From Streptomyces zhaozhouensis (GTDB lineage: Bacteria > Actinomycetota > Actinomycetes > Streptomycetales > Streptomycetaceae): a stretch of DNA of 64,000 nt. Position 1 is the stretch's first letter; each line of letters begins with the position of its first letter. Shown here piece by piece: positions 47,201-54,785 of this stretch. Location of the stretch: positions 124,001 to 188,000 of the forward strand of contig NZ_OCNE01000010.1 in assembly GCF_900230195.1 (NCBI RefSeq), in the 5' to 3' direction. The position numbers were made by a program, and so were the translations under genes. Under the pieces are notes generated by a model, which made no database searches, had not been told where the DNA came from, and saw nothing but the letters and a program-made list of their open reading frames with translations.

Positions 47201-47529
47201 CCGTCTTGGGCGACGAGCCTCTGGAGCTGCCCGTCTCGCTGGTGCGCTTCTCGCCCGAACTGGCCCCGGACAGCACGGCCGAGGCCGGTCGGCCGTTCGA
47301 CGTGCCGGTGACCGTGGAGGGCGCGGCGGCGCAGGACGGTCCCGCGTCCCTGGCCGTCCGGGTCTCCTACGACGGCGGCGCCTCCTGGGAGGAGACGCCG
47401 GTCGAGGGCGGCTCGGTGACGGTGGCCAACCCCGAGGCCGGCGGTTCGGTGTCGTTCCGGGCGGAGTTGACCGACCGGGACGGCAACACCACGGAGCAGA
47501 CGATCCTCGACGCCTACCGCACCCGCTGA
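44233..47529 (+). CDS. secreted subtilisin-like serine protease (S8)
   Basis: 1098 residues. Signal peptide at about 30-54 (AGVAAAVVLALAGGSLLAAP, ending ATA). A propeptide-like segment follows (about 60-210). The S8 catalytic domain (about 220-500) has the full triad: Asp247 in VAVLDSGIDTSHPD, His280 in GHGTHVAS and Ser455 in LSGTSMAAPHVAG, with SAGNSGPG for the oxyanion hole. About 570 residues of beta-sandwich domains follow, with GGTATVEVTA near 580 and a final SYDGGASWEETPVEGG. Large multi-domain subtilases of this length are common secreted proteins in Streptomyces. Start GTG 44233 is probably leaderless. Terminator at 47543. Confidence 0.94.
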   Translation: MRRESAREERPIPRSRPGRRATGARPGRGRAGVAAAVVLALAGGSLLAAPATASPSEGTAPVESGQEREITLITGDRVRLGPGGEVRAVLPGSGREGVAFEVSETDDATLVIPSDARGPLAEGLVDLRLFDVGELSHPAYARLVGDGIPVIASYGGEPPARPFADEGVTHRAALTSIDAEAMTVSPEGAAGVWEALTGPAARGAGLVSLRLDALRSAALDHSVPRIGAPAAWEAGFDGTGVTVAVLDSGIDTSHPDLDEGRVVGSADFSGSDTTEDLFGHGTHVASIVGGAGGALTGVAPGADLLNGKVMDDSGFGTDSGIIAGMEWAVAQGADIVNMSLGGADTPEVDPLEEAVNRLSAESDTLFVLSAGNSGPGPASIGSPGSADAALTVGSVDRDDALAHSSSIGPRVGDAALKPDLTAPGVDIAAAAAEGSYLEGGAEPAGEGYMRLSGTSMAAPHVAGAAALLAQRHPDWSGERLKAALVASAAPVEGQTAFQQGAGRVDAAAAIGQSVVAEPVSLSFGAQQWPHADNAPVVRELTYSNPGAEDVTLDLALRATGPEGAPAPEGTFRLGADAVTVPAGGTATVEVTADTAFDEATPVGAYSAFVTATGGGHTVGTAGAIALEGQFHELTVEGVGLDGAPHAGWSATLVDRATGESTSLFPEDGSAVLRLPDGGEYLLLAHANGDDWEARHIAVLAPLDGDATVTFDARQAEEIDLTVPDGDAEEFYAFNGVELPDLGVRNGWERQGKVPLRTQHMGPALGDDELVATHQTSWAAGASEYHAEIRTAGRYFTGHEHAYTPEEFAELRLTLGAPTGDTTGRLTVAADRRAGQGPERALPAEATLYLSAGDWSYTLGFTGPGEAGSLTVAERAVEAGETFTDTMGVGVFAPPPPAAGALTRGGDRLVVALTTVSDGAGHAGYLSGGTGFTTLSYEGEVIGEREDFLRGWADFEVPAAEGRYELTTTALRPDAGVSTEISATFGFTSGSVLGDEPLELPVSLVRFSPELAPDSTAEAGRPFDVPVTVEGAAAQDGPASLAVRVSYDGGASWEETPVEGGSVTVANPEAGGSVSFRAELTDRDGNTTEQTILDAYRTR

Positions 47530-47542
47530 ACCGTGCGCTGCC

Positions 47543-47582
47543 GCGTCGTCTCTCCTGGTACGGGGGCCGGGAGAGGCGACGC
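47543..47582 (+). terminator. terminator after the subtilase gene
   Basis: A 13-bp stem (GCGTCGTCTCTCC against GGAGAGGCGACGC, one G-T pair) with a 14-base loop, 13 bp after the stop codon. Confidence 0.7.
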
Positions 47583-47606
47583 GGAGCGCCCTGGCATCCT
47601 GGGCGC

Positions 47607-48074
47607 ATGATCGTCAGACTCGGCGAGGAGCGCGACTTTCCCGGCTTTCTGGCCCTGGCCGCCGAGGTGGAGCACTGGTTCGGCCCGATGGTCGACGAGC
47701 GCGGCTTCCACGACGCCGTGCGCGCCCACATCCGCCGTTCCCTGGCGCTCGTGGCCGTCGCCTCCGACACCGGACCACCGCTGGGCGGCCTGCTGTTCGG
47801 CGTCGAGGGGGCGACCCACCACGTGCACTGGCTCGTCGTCTCCGAGGGGGCGCGCGGGGCGGGGGCGGGGCGCGCGCTCATGGCGGACGCGACCCGGCGC
47901 TGGGTGCGCGGCCCCGGCACGCTGGAGGTGGTCACCTTCGGCACCGACCACCCGGGGGCCGTCGCCAGCGGGGCGCGGGCCTTCTACACACGGCTGGGGT
48001 TCACACCGGCCGAGCACGCGGCTCCCGGCCCCGAGGGCGGCTCCCGGCAGGTCTTCCGGCGGAACGTGGACTGA
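47607..48074 (+). CDS. GNAT-family N-acetyltransferase
   Basis: 155 residues. GNAT fold with the acetyl-CoA binding motif VVSEGARGAGAGRALMADATRRW (about 91-113; Q/R-x-x-G-x-G/A pattern as RGAGAGRAL) and the terminal strand ARAFYTRLGFTPAE. The acceptor amine is unknown. No ribosome site precedes the ATG, so it may be leaderless. Its last 33 codons have a decayed second copy at 52213-52314. It converges on the two-component gene pair. Confidence 0.88.
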   Translation: MIVRLGEERDFPGFLALAAEVEHWFGPMVDERGFHDAVRAHIRRSLALVAVASDTGPPLGGLLFGVEGATHHVHWLVVSEGARGAGAGRALMADATRRWVRGPGTLEVVTFGTDHPGAVASGARAFYTRLGFTPAEHAAPGPEGGSRQVFRRNVD

Positions 48075-48182
48075 GCCGGCCGGGTCGCGGGTGCCGGAGA
48101 TCCCGTGCGACGCGCGCTCTCCGGCGGCGGCGGAGGCCGGCGGAGCGACGCCGGAGCGCCCGCCCGACGCGGGCGGCGCGGG

Positions 48183-48842
48183 TCAGCGGGCCAGGCCGGT
48201 GCGCCAGGCCCAGGCGGCGACGCCGACCCGGTTCCGGGCGCCGACCTTCCGCTGGGCGCTTGCCACATGGGTCTTCACGGTGCCCGGCGAGATCAGCAAC
48301 TCGGCGGCGATCTCCGCGTTGGTGCACCCCTGGGCCACCAACCCGGCCACCTCCGCCTCCCGTTCGGTCAGCGCGGCCCGCGCCGTGGCGGGCGCGGGGG
48401 AGGCGGTCAGGCCGCGCAGCAGGCGGACGGTGATCGACGGCGAGACCAGCGCCTCGCCCGACATCGCCGCCCGGATCGCCTCGACCAGCAGGGTCGGCCC
48501 CGACCGCTTCAGCAGATAGCCGGCCGCCCCGTCACGCAGCGCCGGATAGACGTACTCGTCGAGGTCGAAGGTCGTCACCACGATGACCCGGGTCTCCGGA
48601 ACGGCGCCTGGCCCGTCGCCGGCCAACTGCCGGACCACCTCCAGGCCGTCCGGTCCGGGCATCCGGACATCGGCCAACAGGATGTCGGGGCGCAGCAGTC
48701 GGGCGGTCGCCAACGCCCCGGCGCCGTCGGCGGCCTCCCCGACCACGCACAGGTCGGGCTGCGCGTCGAGGACCAGCCGGAAGCCGTGCCGGATGGCCGC
48801 CTGATCGTCCGCGATCACGATGCGCGTCGTCACGTCGGCCAT
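48183..48842 (-). CDS. LuxR-type response regulator
   Basis: 219 residues from ATG 48842. Receiver domain (about 7-125) with IVIADDQAAIRHGF, phospho-acceptor Asp58 in ILLADVRMPG, and Lys in YLLKRSG; LuxR helix-turn-helix (about 155-215) with LTEREAEVAGLVAQG and AAELLISPGTVKTHVASAQRKV. Its start lies 13 bp inside the end of the kinase gene, so both proteins are made together. Target genes unknown; the neighbouring GNAT and deiminase genes are candidates only by position. Confidence 0.95.
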   Translation of the reverse strand: MADVTTRIVIADDQAAIRHGFRLVLDAQPDLCVVGEAADGAGALATARLLRPDILLADVRMPGPDGLEVVRQLAGDGPGAVPETRVIVVTTFDLDEYVYPALRDGAAGYLLKRSGPTLLVEAIRAAMSGEALVSPSITVRLLRGLTASPAPATARAALTEREAEVAGLVAQGCTNAEIAAELLISPGTVKTHVASAQRKVGARNRVGVAAWAWRTGLAR

Positions 48843-50026
48843 GCTGCCACGAATCTCGCCGTGACCCGCCAGCCCCTCGGGACGCGGGCCGCCGCGGTCA
48901 GCGTGCCGTCCAACGCGCCGACCTGCCGGGCCAGTTCGGCCAGCCCCGTGCCGCCACCCGCCCGTGGGCGGCCGGCGGCGTCCCCGGCCGCGCCCTTGCC
49001 GCCCGCCCCGTCGTCGGTGACGCTGATCTCCAGCTCGGCGCCCCGCCGCCGGGCCACCACGCGCACCCGGCCGACGTGTCGCGCGTGCCGCCGGACGTTG
49101 GTCAGCGCCTCCAGCACCACGCGGTAGGCGGCGCCGGAGACGGCGACCGACAGGCCCGGCGCGCGGGTCGCCGGGTCCTGCTCCAGCACCACCTCGGCGT
49201 CGTCGGCCGTGTGGAACCGCGCCACCAGCGCGGCCAGCTCCGCCAGCCCCGCCTCGAACGGCGGGGCACCGGCCGGCGCCCCGCCGTCCGCCGCGCCGAG
49301 CAGCAGCACCGCGTGGTCCAGCGAGGCCAGTGCCCGCTGCCCGGCTTCCTCGACCTCCGCCAACGCGGCCAGCGCCGCCCGGGGATCGCGCTCGCCCACC
49401 ACCCCGCCGGCCTGTGCCCGTACCAACATGCCGCTCACCTCGTGGGCCACGAAGTCGTGGAGATGCCGCGCGAGCGCCAGCCGTTGGGCCCGCCTGGCCT
49501 CCGCCACCGCCAGCTCCCGGTGGCGGTCCAGCCGCCGCAGCGCCGCGCCCCCCGCCGCCGCCGCGAGCCCGGCCAGCGCCCAGCCGGCGCAGAGCACCGC
49601 CAACTCGCCCGCCGGCGAGGGCGGTTCCATCCGCAGCCCGAGCCGCGTCGGCAGCGCGCCGAGGGCCAGCAGCAGCCCGCCCGCCGCGGGCACCGCCCAA
49701 CGAGCCGGCTCGGCCCGGACGACCAGCGTCAGCAGCGCCAACAGCCCAGCCGTCTCGACCAGCCACCACACCCCGGCCCGGTTCGGCGACGACCCGCCGT
49801 AGCCGAGCGTCGCCCCCGCCGAGAGGGCGACCACCGCCGCCACGGCCAGCCGCCCGGCCGGCACCCCCGCCGGCCGGCGGCCGGACAGGGCCGGCCACAG
49901 CAGCGCGGCGCCGACCGCCAGCGCCGCCGGCAGCGTGATCGACCAGCCCACGGCGCGGACGTCGTGCCCGGCCCAGCCCGCCACACCGCAGACAAGGGCA
50001 GGACCGACCCACGCGTGCCACCTCAT
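48830..50026 (-). CDS. sensor histidine kinase (HisKA_3 type)
   Basis: 398 residues. Four or more membrane segments in the first 165 residues, no large extracellular domain, so it probably senses the membrane or an intramembrane signal. The dimerisation helix LALARHLHDFVAHEVSGMLV carries the phosphorylated His190; the ATPase part has YRVVLEALTNVRRHA (N box), SVTDDGAGGKG (with a longer acidic to Gly loop) and GGGTGLAELARQV. Classical partner of the LuxR-type regulator encoded immediately downstream. It is divergent from the deiminase gene 124 bp away. Confidence 0.93.
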   Translation of the reverse strand: MRWHAWVGPALVCGVAGWAGHDVRAVGWSITLPAALAVGAALLWPALSGRRPAGVPAGRLAVAAVVALSAGATLGYGGSSPNRAGVWWLVETAGLLALLTLVVRAEPARWAVPAAGGLLLALGALPTRLGLRMEPPSPAGELAVLCAGWALAGLAAAAGGAALRRLDRHRELAVAEARRAQRLALARHLHDFVAHEVSGMLVRAQAGGVVGERDPRAALAALAEVEEAGQRALASLDHAVLLLGAADGGAPAGAPPFEAGLAELAALVARFHTADDAEVVLEQDPATRAPGLSVAVSGAAYRVVLEALTNVRRHARHVGRVRVVARRRGAELEISVTDDGAGGKGAAGDAAGRPRAGGGTGLAELARQVGALDGTLTAAARVPRGWRVTARFVAAWPT

Positions 50027-50149
50027 CCGCCCAGCCTAGGGCCGCAGTTCCCCGCCTCTGCCGAAAGGGGGAGGCTCCCCCGCCGGCCGGGCGCCGTCTC
50101 CGCCGAAACGCCGATGTGCCGCCGCCCGCGCCCGGGACAGGCTGGCGGT

Positions 50150-52123
50150 ATGCCGAAGAGACCGTTCCCGAACCCGTTCCGCTCCTGGCCTCGGCGGCGC
50201 CGGACCACCGGCGGCCTGCTGGCCGTGGCCCTGCTCGGCACCGGGGTGGCCGCCGGAGTGAGCGCCCACGGCTCGTCGCAGGCGCCGGACCGCCCCCGTC
50301 TGCTGGCGGACACCGACCGCGACGGCCGGCCGACCCACCGAGACGAGGCCGGCAAGGGTGAGTGGCACGACGACCGGGGTGCCCTCGTGCTGCCCAACAT
50401 CGACGACGACGCCGGGCGCTGCCCGACGCTCGCCCCCGACGGCCAGCGCCTGACCGACGAGCGCCTCGCCGCCTGCCACGACGGGACGGACGACGTGGTC
50501 GCCGGCGTCGAGGACGCCGCCGACCTGGCCCCGCTCCGGCTGGCGGGCGGCGCCGACCCCGGCCCGGCCGCCCGCGCGACGCTCAGTCTGGACGAGGCGT
50601 CGGCCCGGCACGCCGGGCTCTTTCTGCGCGGCACCGGCCCCGACGGCGAACCGACCCACACACCGTTCCCGGACGGCGGCGAGCTGACGCGGGAACAGCT
50701 GGTGGACGGGGCGGACTTCGCCCTGGAGGTGCGCGACATCGTGCGCGACCCCGAGCGGTGGGACGGGTTCGTGGACGTCACGTTGACCATCGACGACCGG
50801 GGCGAGACCTATCGGGACCGGGTGCGCCTGCGGGTGGCGCCGCTGCTGCTCACCCACGACCTGCTGCCGGTGGAACGGATGCTGGTCTCGGACAACGGCA
50901 CCACTCCCGAACAGGTGGAGCGCGAGGGTTACGACCCCGGGACACCCGCCGAGCCCCGCCTGCCCGGCGAGGCGGAGTTCCGCGCCGGGCTCGCCGAGGG
51001 TCTGGCCGAGGCCGGGGTCGACGATCGGCTGCTCGACTACCCCACGGGCGGCGACCAGTGGACGCGCGACCAGTTCATCACGGGCTACGCCATGGCGCCG
51101 GGGCCCGACGGGGAGCCACGACGGCTGAGCGTCCTCCTCCGCTCGGCCGACGTGATGCCGGAGGGCAGCAGCTCCGACTTCCCGCTGCGGGACGGCGGCC
51201 GGACGGCGTTCACCGTCTTCCGCGGCGCGGACACCGCCGTGCTCCAGGAGTTCACCGCCGACCGGGTGGGGGACGACGAGCACAGCGCGCTGTGGGGCTC
51301 GTTCAGCTCCACCGGCAACTTCCTGGTCGCCCCGCCCTACCGGACAGCCGCCGCGGACTTTCCGACCGGCCGGGTGCTCTACGGCTCGGACGGCGGACTC
51401 GCCGCCCCGGACCCGGCGTTCACGGGGCTGCTCGCGGCCCAGGGCGAGCAGGACCCGCTGGCCGTGGACACCAGCTGGCTGGGCGTGGGACACATCGATG
51501 AGTTCCTGTCCTTCGTGCCCGCCGACAACGAGCGGGGCTGGGCCGCGCTGGTCGCCGACCCCGACTGGGGCCTGCGCCTGCTCGCCGAGGTGGCGGAGGC
51601 GGGCGGCGGCGACCAGCCGCTGGTCCGCGACGTGGATCCGGAGCTGACGCCCTACCCCGGGCTGACCGTGGCCGCCGCCCTGGAACACCCCCAGCTGCGG
51701 GCCGGCACCGAGCTGGCGTCCGCCGGCGTGGACGCGGCGCTCGCGGTGCTGACCGAGGAACTGGCCCTCACCGACGAGGACATCGTCCGGGTCCCGGCCC
51801 TCTTCGAGAGCCTGGAGATCCCGGACTACCCACGGCAGGGCGTCGTCGCCAACCACCTGCCGGCGGTGGCCAACGGCGTCCAGCCGGGCACCGAGGTCTT
51901 CCTGGCACCCGACACGCACGCCCCGCTCGACGCCTCGGGCGCGGACGTCTTCCAGCGCGCCACCGAGGAGTCCCTCGCCCGGGTGGGTGTCCGGGTCGCC
52001 TGGGTCGAGGACTGGGAGTACGCGCACGGCGTGGGCACGGTCGGCGGCGAACTCCACTGCGTCACCAACGCGTTCCGTGACCTGACCGCCGTCGAGCCGT
52101 GGTGGCGCGAGAGAGCGCGGTGA
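50150..52123 (+). CDS. exported protein-arginine deiminase (PAD) family protein
   Basis: 657 residues from ATG 50150. N-terminal signal or anchor TGGLLAVALLGTGVAAGVSA (about 20-39), then an Asp-rich segment (DTDRDGRPTHRDEAG, NIDDDAGRCP) that may bind calcium, a beta-sandwich middle (about 130-240), and the PAD catalytic fold: DQWTRDQFITGY (Asp307 equals the PAD Asp), SWLGVGHIDEFLSFVP (His448, Asp450) and GGELHCVTNAFRD (nucleophile Cys637). Such enzymes turn peptidyl-arginine into citrulline. Numbering relative to human PAD4 (Asp350, His471, Asp473, Cys645) is inferred by motif order. The start may be leaderless. Confidence 0.9.
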   Translation: MPKRPFPNPFRSWPRRRRTTGGLLAVALLGTGVAAGVSAHGSSQAPDRPRLLADTDRDGRPTHRDEAGKGEWHDDRGALVLPNIDDDAGRCPTLAPDGQRLTDERLAACHDGTDDVVAGVEDAADLAPLRLAGGADPGPAARATLSLDEASARHAGLFLRGTGPDGEPTHTPFPDGGELTREQLVDGADFALEVRDIVRDPERWDGFVDVTLTIDDRGETYRDRVRLRVAPLLLTHDLLPVERMLVSDNGTTPEQVEREGYDPGTPAEPRLPGEAEFRAGLAEGLAEAGVDDRLLDYPTGGDQWTRDQFITGYAMAPGPDGEPRRLSVLLRSADVMPEGSSSDFPLRDGGRTAFTVFRGADTAVLQEFTADRVGDDEHSALWGSFSSTGNFLVAPPYRTAAADFPTGRVLYGSDGGLAAPDPAFTGLLAAQGEQDPLAVDTSWLGVGHIDEFLSFVPADNERGWAALVADPDWGLRLLAEVAEAGGGDQPLVRDVDPELTPYPGLTVAAALEHPQLRAGTELASAGVDAALAVLTEELALTDEDIVRVPALFESLEIPDYPRQGVVANHLPAVANGVQPGTEVFLAPDTHAPLDASGADVFQRATEESLARVGVRVAWVEDWEYAHGVGTVGGELHCVTNAFRDLTAVEPWWRERAR

Positions 52124-52202
52124 TCCCGGGCCGCCAGACGTGTCCCGGCGCCCGCTCAGGGCGTCGGGCCGGGGCGTGGACAGGGGCCGCGCCCCGGCCC
52201 CG

Positions 52203-52314
52203 CGGGCCCGTTGCGCACAGCTGGGGTTCGCACCGGCCGGGGAGGCGGCTCCCGGACCCGGGGCGGCTTTTCGGCGGGTCTTCCTGCGGGTCTTCCGGCG
52301 GAACGCGGACTGAG
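52203..52314 (+). pseudogene. decayed copy of the GNAT gene 3' end
   Basis: From about 52213 the DNA closely follows 47997-48072, the 3' end of the acetyltransferase gene, and in frame reads LGFAPAGEAAPGPGAAFRRV then FLRVFRRNAD before TGA, against LGFTPAEHAAPGPEGGSRQV then FRRNVD. The copy has an internal duplication of the GGTCTTCC segment and no upstream part. The same TGAGCCGGCCG follows both stops, so the duplicated segment extends beyond the gene. Confidence 0.7.
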
Positions 52315-52332
52315 CCGGCCGCGTGAGCCGGA

Positions 52333-52359
52333 GCGCACGGGGAAGCTCTCCCCGTGCGC
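52333..52359 (+). terminator. terminator after the deiminase gene
   Basis: A perfect 11-bp stem (GCGCACGGGGA / TCCCCGTGCGC) with the 5-base loop AGCTC. It follows the GNAT remnant, in a 391-bp gap that otherwise holds only the promoter region of the lipoprotein gene. Confidence 0.65.
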
Positions 52360-52514
52360 CGTCGCTCCCGCGTCGCCCTATAGCGCTCCGCTCCCTTCGC
52401 ACTCGCGACGCTGGCGATGGAGCCCTGCGCGTGCACGCTAACCTGGGCGGGCTCGACGGCAACTCGACGCCGGAGAGCGACCCTTGCACGTTCGCAAACA
52501 TGGGAGAAGAGAGT

Positions 52515-53837
52515 ATGCGTGTTCCGCGGAGTGCCGCGCCGTCGGCGGGCGGCACCGGTGGGCGGCGGCGGTCCTTCCGGGCGGCCCGTGGGGCGGCCCT
52601 GGCGACCACCGCCCCCCTCGTGTTCCTCGCGGGCTGCTCCACGAGCGAGGGGGCGGAGGCGGCCGAGGACCCCGCGCCGTCCTGCACCCCGGGGGACTCC
52701 CCGCTCTCCGTCGGGGACGACGCCCCGCCGCGGGACGCGCTGCGCCTGCCCGAGCCGAGTGGGCCGCTCTCCGTCGGCACCACCCAACTGGCGCTCACCG
52801 ACGAGGACCGACCCGACCCGCTCGCCCCGTCGCCGTCGCCCCGCGAGGTGCTCGTCCAGGTCTGGTACCCGACCGGGGCGACCGTCGACTCCCCGGGGTG
52901 TGAGGTCACCCGCTACACCGCCGGGACCACGGCGGCGGCGAACGAGGAGATGTACCTCTACCCCGAGGGTTCGCTCGACACGGTGCGGTCTCCCGCCCTG
53001 CTGGACGCCCCGGTCGCCGAGGCCGACTCGGCGGAAGGCCACCCCGTGGTGGTCTACTCCCACGGCCTCTACGGCTCCCTGGGCGACAACACCGCGGTCG
53101 CGCTCCAACTGGCCAGCGAGGGCTATGTCGTGATCGGTGTGGGCACCACCCACGAGTCCCCCGCCGTGGAGTTCCCCGACGGCCGCGTGGTGGGCACGAG
53201 CGAGCAGGCCACGCGGATGCTCAACGAGGACGACGTCACCCCGCTGATCGGGCTGCGCGCGGAGGACACCTCCCTGGTCCTCGACCGGCTCGCCGCGGGT
53301 GAGGACTTCCCCTCGGAACTGGTCGCCGCCGTGGACACGGAGACGGTGGGCGTCTTCGGCCACTCGGCCGGCGGGGCCGCGGCGTTGCAGGTGGCCCACG
53401 AACGGGACGAGGTCGCCGCCGCGGTGAACCTGGACGGCTTCGCCCGCCAGCCCGACGCCGACGCCGGCCTGGACGCGCCATGGCTCATCGTCGCCAGCGA
53501 GGGGCACACCGCCGAGACCGAGCCGAGCTGGCCGCCGTTCTTCGAGGTCTCGGCCGAGGGCCGGGTGGTGGAGATCGCGGGCGCCGGGCACCTGGCCGTG
53601 AGCGACGTCGGCAGCGACGGCTGGATCGACGGGATGGGCCTCGCCGAGACCATGCCGCCCGAGGCGTTCGCCCTCAACTACGGTGACCTCGCGCCGGGGA
53701 CGATGCGCGTGCTGGCCGAGGGGGTCACCGCCTTCTTCGACACGCACCTCAGGGGCGGGGCGGGGGGCAGCGACAGCTTCGAGGAGTCGCTGGAGAACGC
53801 CCCCGAGATCGTGGCGTCGATCACCCCCTCCCGCTAG
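52515..53837 (+). CDS. lipoprotein alpha/beta hydrolase (PAF-acetylhydrolase-like)
   Basis: 440 residues from ATG 52515, chosen because GGGAGAAGAG precedes it; ATG 52500 is the alternative. Lipoprotein signal with lipobox LAGC (Cys near 39). Alpha/beta hydrolase: VYSHGLYGS oxyanion turn, nucleophile elbow GVFGHSAGGAAAL, an acid in DAPWLIVASEGH and a late His in AGHLAVSD. Order and the long N-terminal part before HPVVVYSHG resemble the platelet-activating-factor acetylhydrolase/chlorophyllase-like family. Anchored outside the cell; substrate unknown, probably an ester or acyl chain. Confidence 0.87.
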   Translation: MRVPRSAAPSAGGTGGRRRSFRAARGAALATTAPLVFLAGCSTSEGAEAAEDPAPSCTPGDSPLSVGDDAPPRDALRLPEPSGPLSVGTTQLALTDEDRPDPLAPSPSPREVLVQVWYPTGATVDSPGCEVTRYTAGTTAAANEEMYLYPEGSLDTVRSPALLDAPVAEADSAEGHPVVVYSHGLYGSLGDNTAVALQLASEGYVVIGVGTTHESPAVEFPDGRVVGTSEQATRMLNEDDVTPLIGLRAEDTSLVLDRLAAGEDFPSELVAAVDTETVGVFGHSAGGAAALQVAHERDEVAAAVNLDGFARQPDADAGLDAPWLIVASEGHTAETEPSWPPFFEVSAEGRVVEIAGAGHLAVSDVGSDGWIDGMGLAETMPPEAFALNYGDLAPGTMRVLAEGVTAFFDTHLRGGAGGSDSFEESLENAPEIVASITPSR

Positions 53838-53847
53838 GCCCTGTCCC

Positions 53848-53893
53848 GGGGGCGTGCGGGCGCCCCCACCGAGGCCGGCCTCTGCGGCCGGCC
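53848..53893. terminator. paired hairpins between converging genes
   Basis: GGGGGCG-TGCGGG-CGCCCCC (53848-53867) followed by GGCCGGCC-TCTGC-GGCCGGCC (53873-53893), between the lipoprotein stop and the TetR stop. Confidence 0.5.
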
Positions 53894-53920
53894 CGCCGAC
53901 TCCGCGGGGCGGCCGCGCGG

Positions 53921-54523
53921 TCAGCGGCCGCCGGGGGCGGGGGAGTGCCCCCGGATCCCGTCCAGCAGGTACCGGGTGCGGCGGTCGTAGTCGTCCCGTC
54001 CCGGCCGCTCGCCGTGCCGGAGGGCGAGGGCGTTGTCGACGACGAGCGCCTGGAGGTCGCCCGCCGTGAACTCCGGCCGCAGCGCGCCGGATGCCCGTGC
54101 CGCCGCGACGAACTCCTCGTTGGCCTCGCCGCCGACCCGGCAGATCTCCATGAGCCCCGGTGAATCCGGATACGTCCGCAACAGGACGTCGTTGAAGGCG
54201 GGCTGCCGGTACTGGAGGTCGCGGAGCGCGGTGAGGTAGTGGGTGATCCGCTCGCCGGCGTCGTCGATGGTCCGCGAGCGGTCGATGACGGCGGACAGCT
54301 CGCTCGCCACGACCTCCTCGATGACGGCCTCGATGAGGCCGATCCGCCCGCCGAACCGGTTGAAGACGGTGGCCTTGCTCACCCCGGCCGCCCTGGCGAC
54401 CTCCTCCAGCGGCACCGTCAGACCCTGCCCCTGGAAGGCGCCGATCGCGGCGGCGCGGATCTGCTCCGCGTTGCGCCGGGCGTCGGCGCGCAGCCCGGGT
54501 CCCGAAGGCGTCGCACCGGCCAT
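53921..54523 (-). CDS. TetR-family transcriptional regulator
   Basis: 200 residues from ATG 54523; the frame opens at 54625 but that part is encoded by 9-bp tandem repeats and is probably untranslated. Helix-turn-helix at about 15-60 (RNAEQIRAAAIGAFQGQGL, VPLEEVARAAGVSKATVFNRFGG read in pieces). C-terminal domain with ALRDLQYRQPAFNDVLLRTYPDSPGL matches the TetR group regulating NAD(P)-dependent reductases. Divergent from the NmrA-like gene at 54786; a perfect palindrome at 54648-54662 is the likely operator. Confidence 0.9.
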   Translation of the reverse strand: MAGATPSGPGLRADARRNAEQIRAAAIGAFQGQGLTVPLEEVARAAGVSKATVFNRFGGRIGLIEAVIEEVVASELSAVIDRSRTIDDAGERITHYLTALRDLQYRQPAFNDVLLRTYPDSPGLMEICRVGGEANEEFVAAARASGALRPEFTAGDLQALVVDNALALRHGERPGRDDYDRRTRYLLDGIRGHSPAPGGR

Positions 54524-54545
54524 GGCCCTCACCTGCCTCCTTCTC

Positions 54546-54617
54546 GTGCGGACCGTGCGGACCGTGCGGACCGTAGGGACCGCTCCGACCGCTCCGACCG
54601 CTCCGACCGCTCCGACC
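54546..54617. repeat. 9-bp tandem repeats upstream of the TetR gene
   Basis: Eight contiguous 9-bp units: three GTGCGGACC, one GTAGGGACC and four GCTCCGACC. They lie between the TetR start and its operator, in the probable 5' leader. Confidence 0.85.
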
Positions 54618-54647
54618 GCGGGCATCGCATCACACGCGGGCGGGACT

Positions 54648-54662
54648 TGACTCGCCGAGTCA
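54648..54662. promoter_or_regulatory. TetR-type operator
   Basis: TGACTCG-C-CGAGTCA is a perfect 7-1-7 inverted repeat between the divergent TetR and NmrA-like genes. A second, looser pair TGACC-N5-GGTCA follows at 54693-54707. Confidence 0.6.
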
Positions 54663-54785
54663 GTTACCTACGGTCGCAGACGGAAGAGAAACTGACCGGA
54701 GTGGTCAACTTATGGCCGGCCCACGGTCACGGTGGACGCCGTGAACGGCCGGAAAACGCCGTGGGCGCTCAGGAAGGGTGAGGAA

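Noticed and set aside
53921..54625. N-terminally extended TetR protein translated through the 9-bp repeats
   Set aside because: The extension is made of the repeat only and lacks a ribosome site; ATG 54523 fits the family length.
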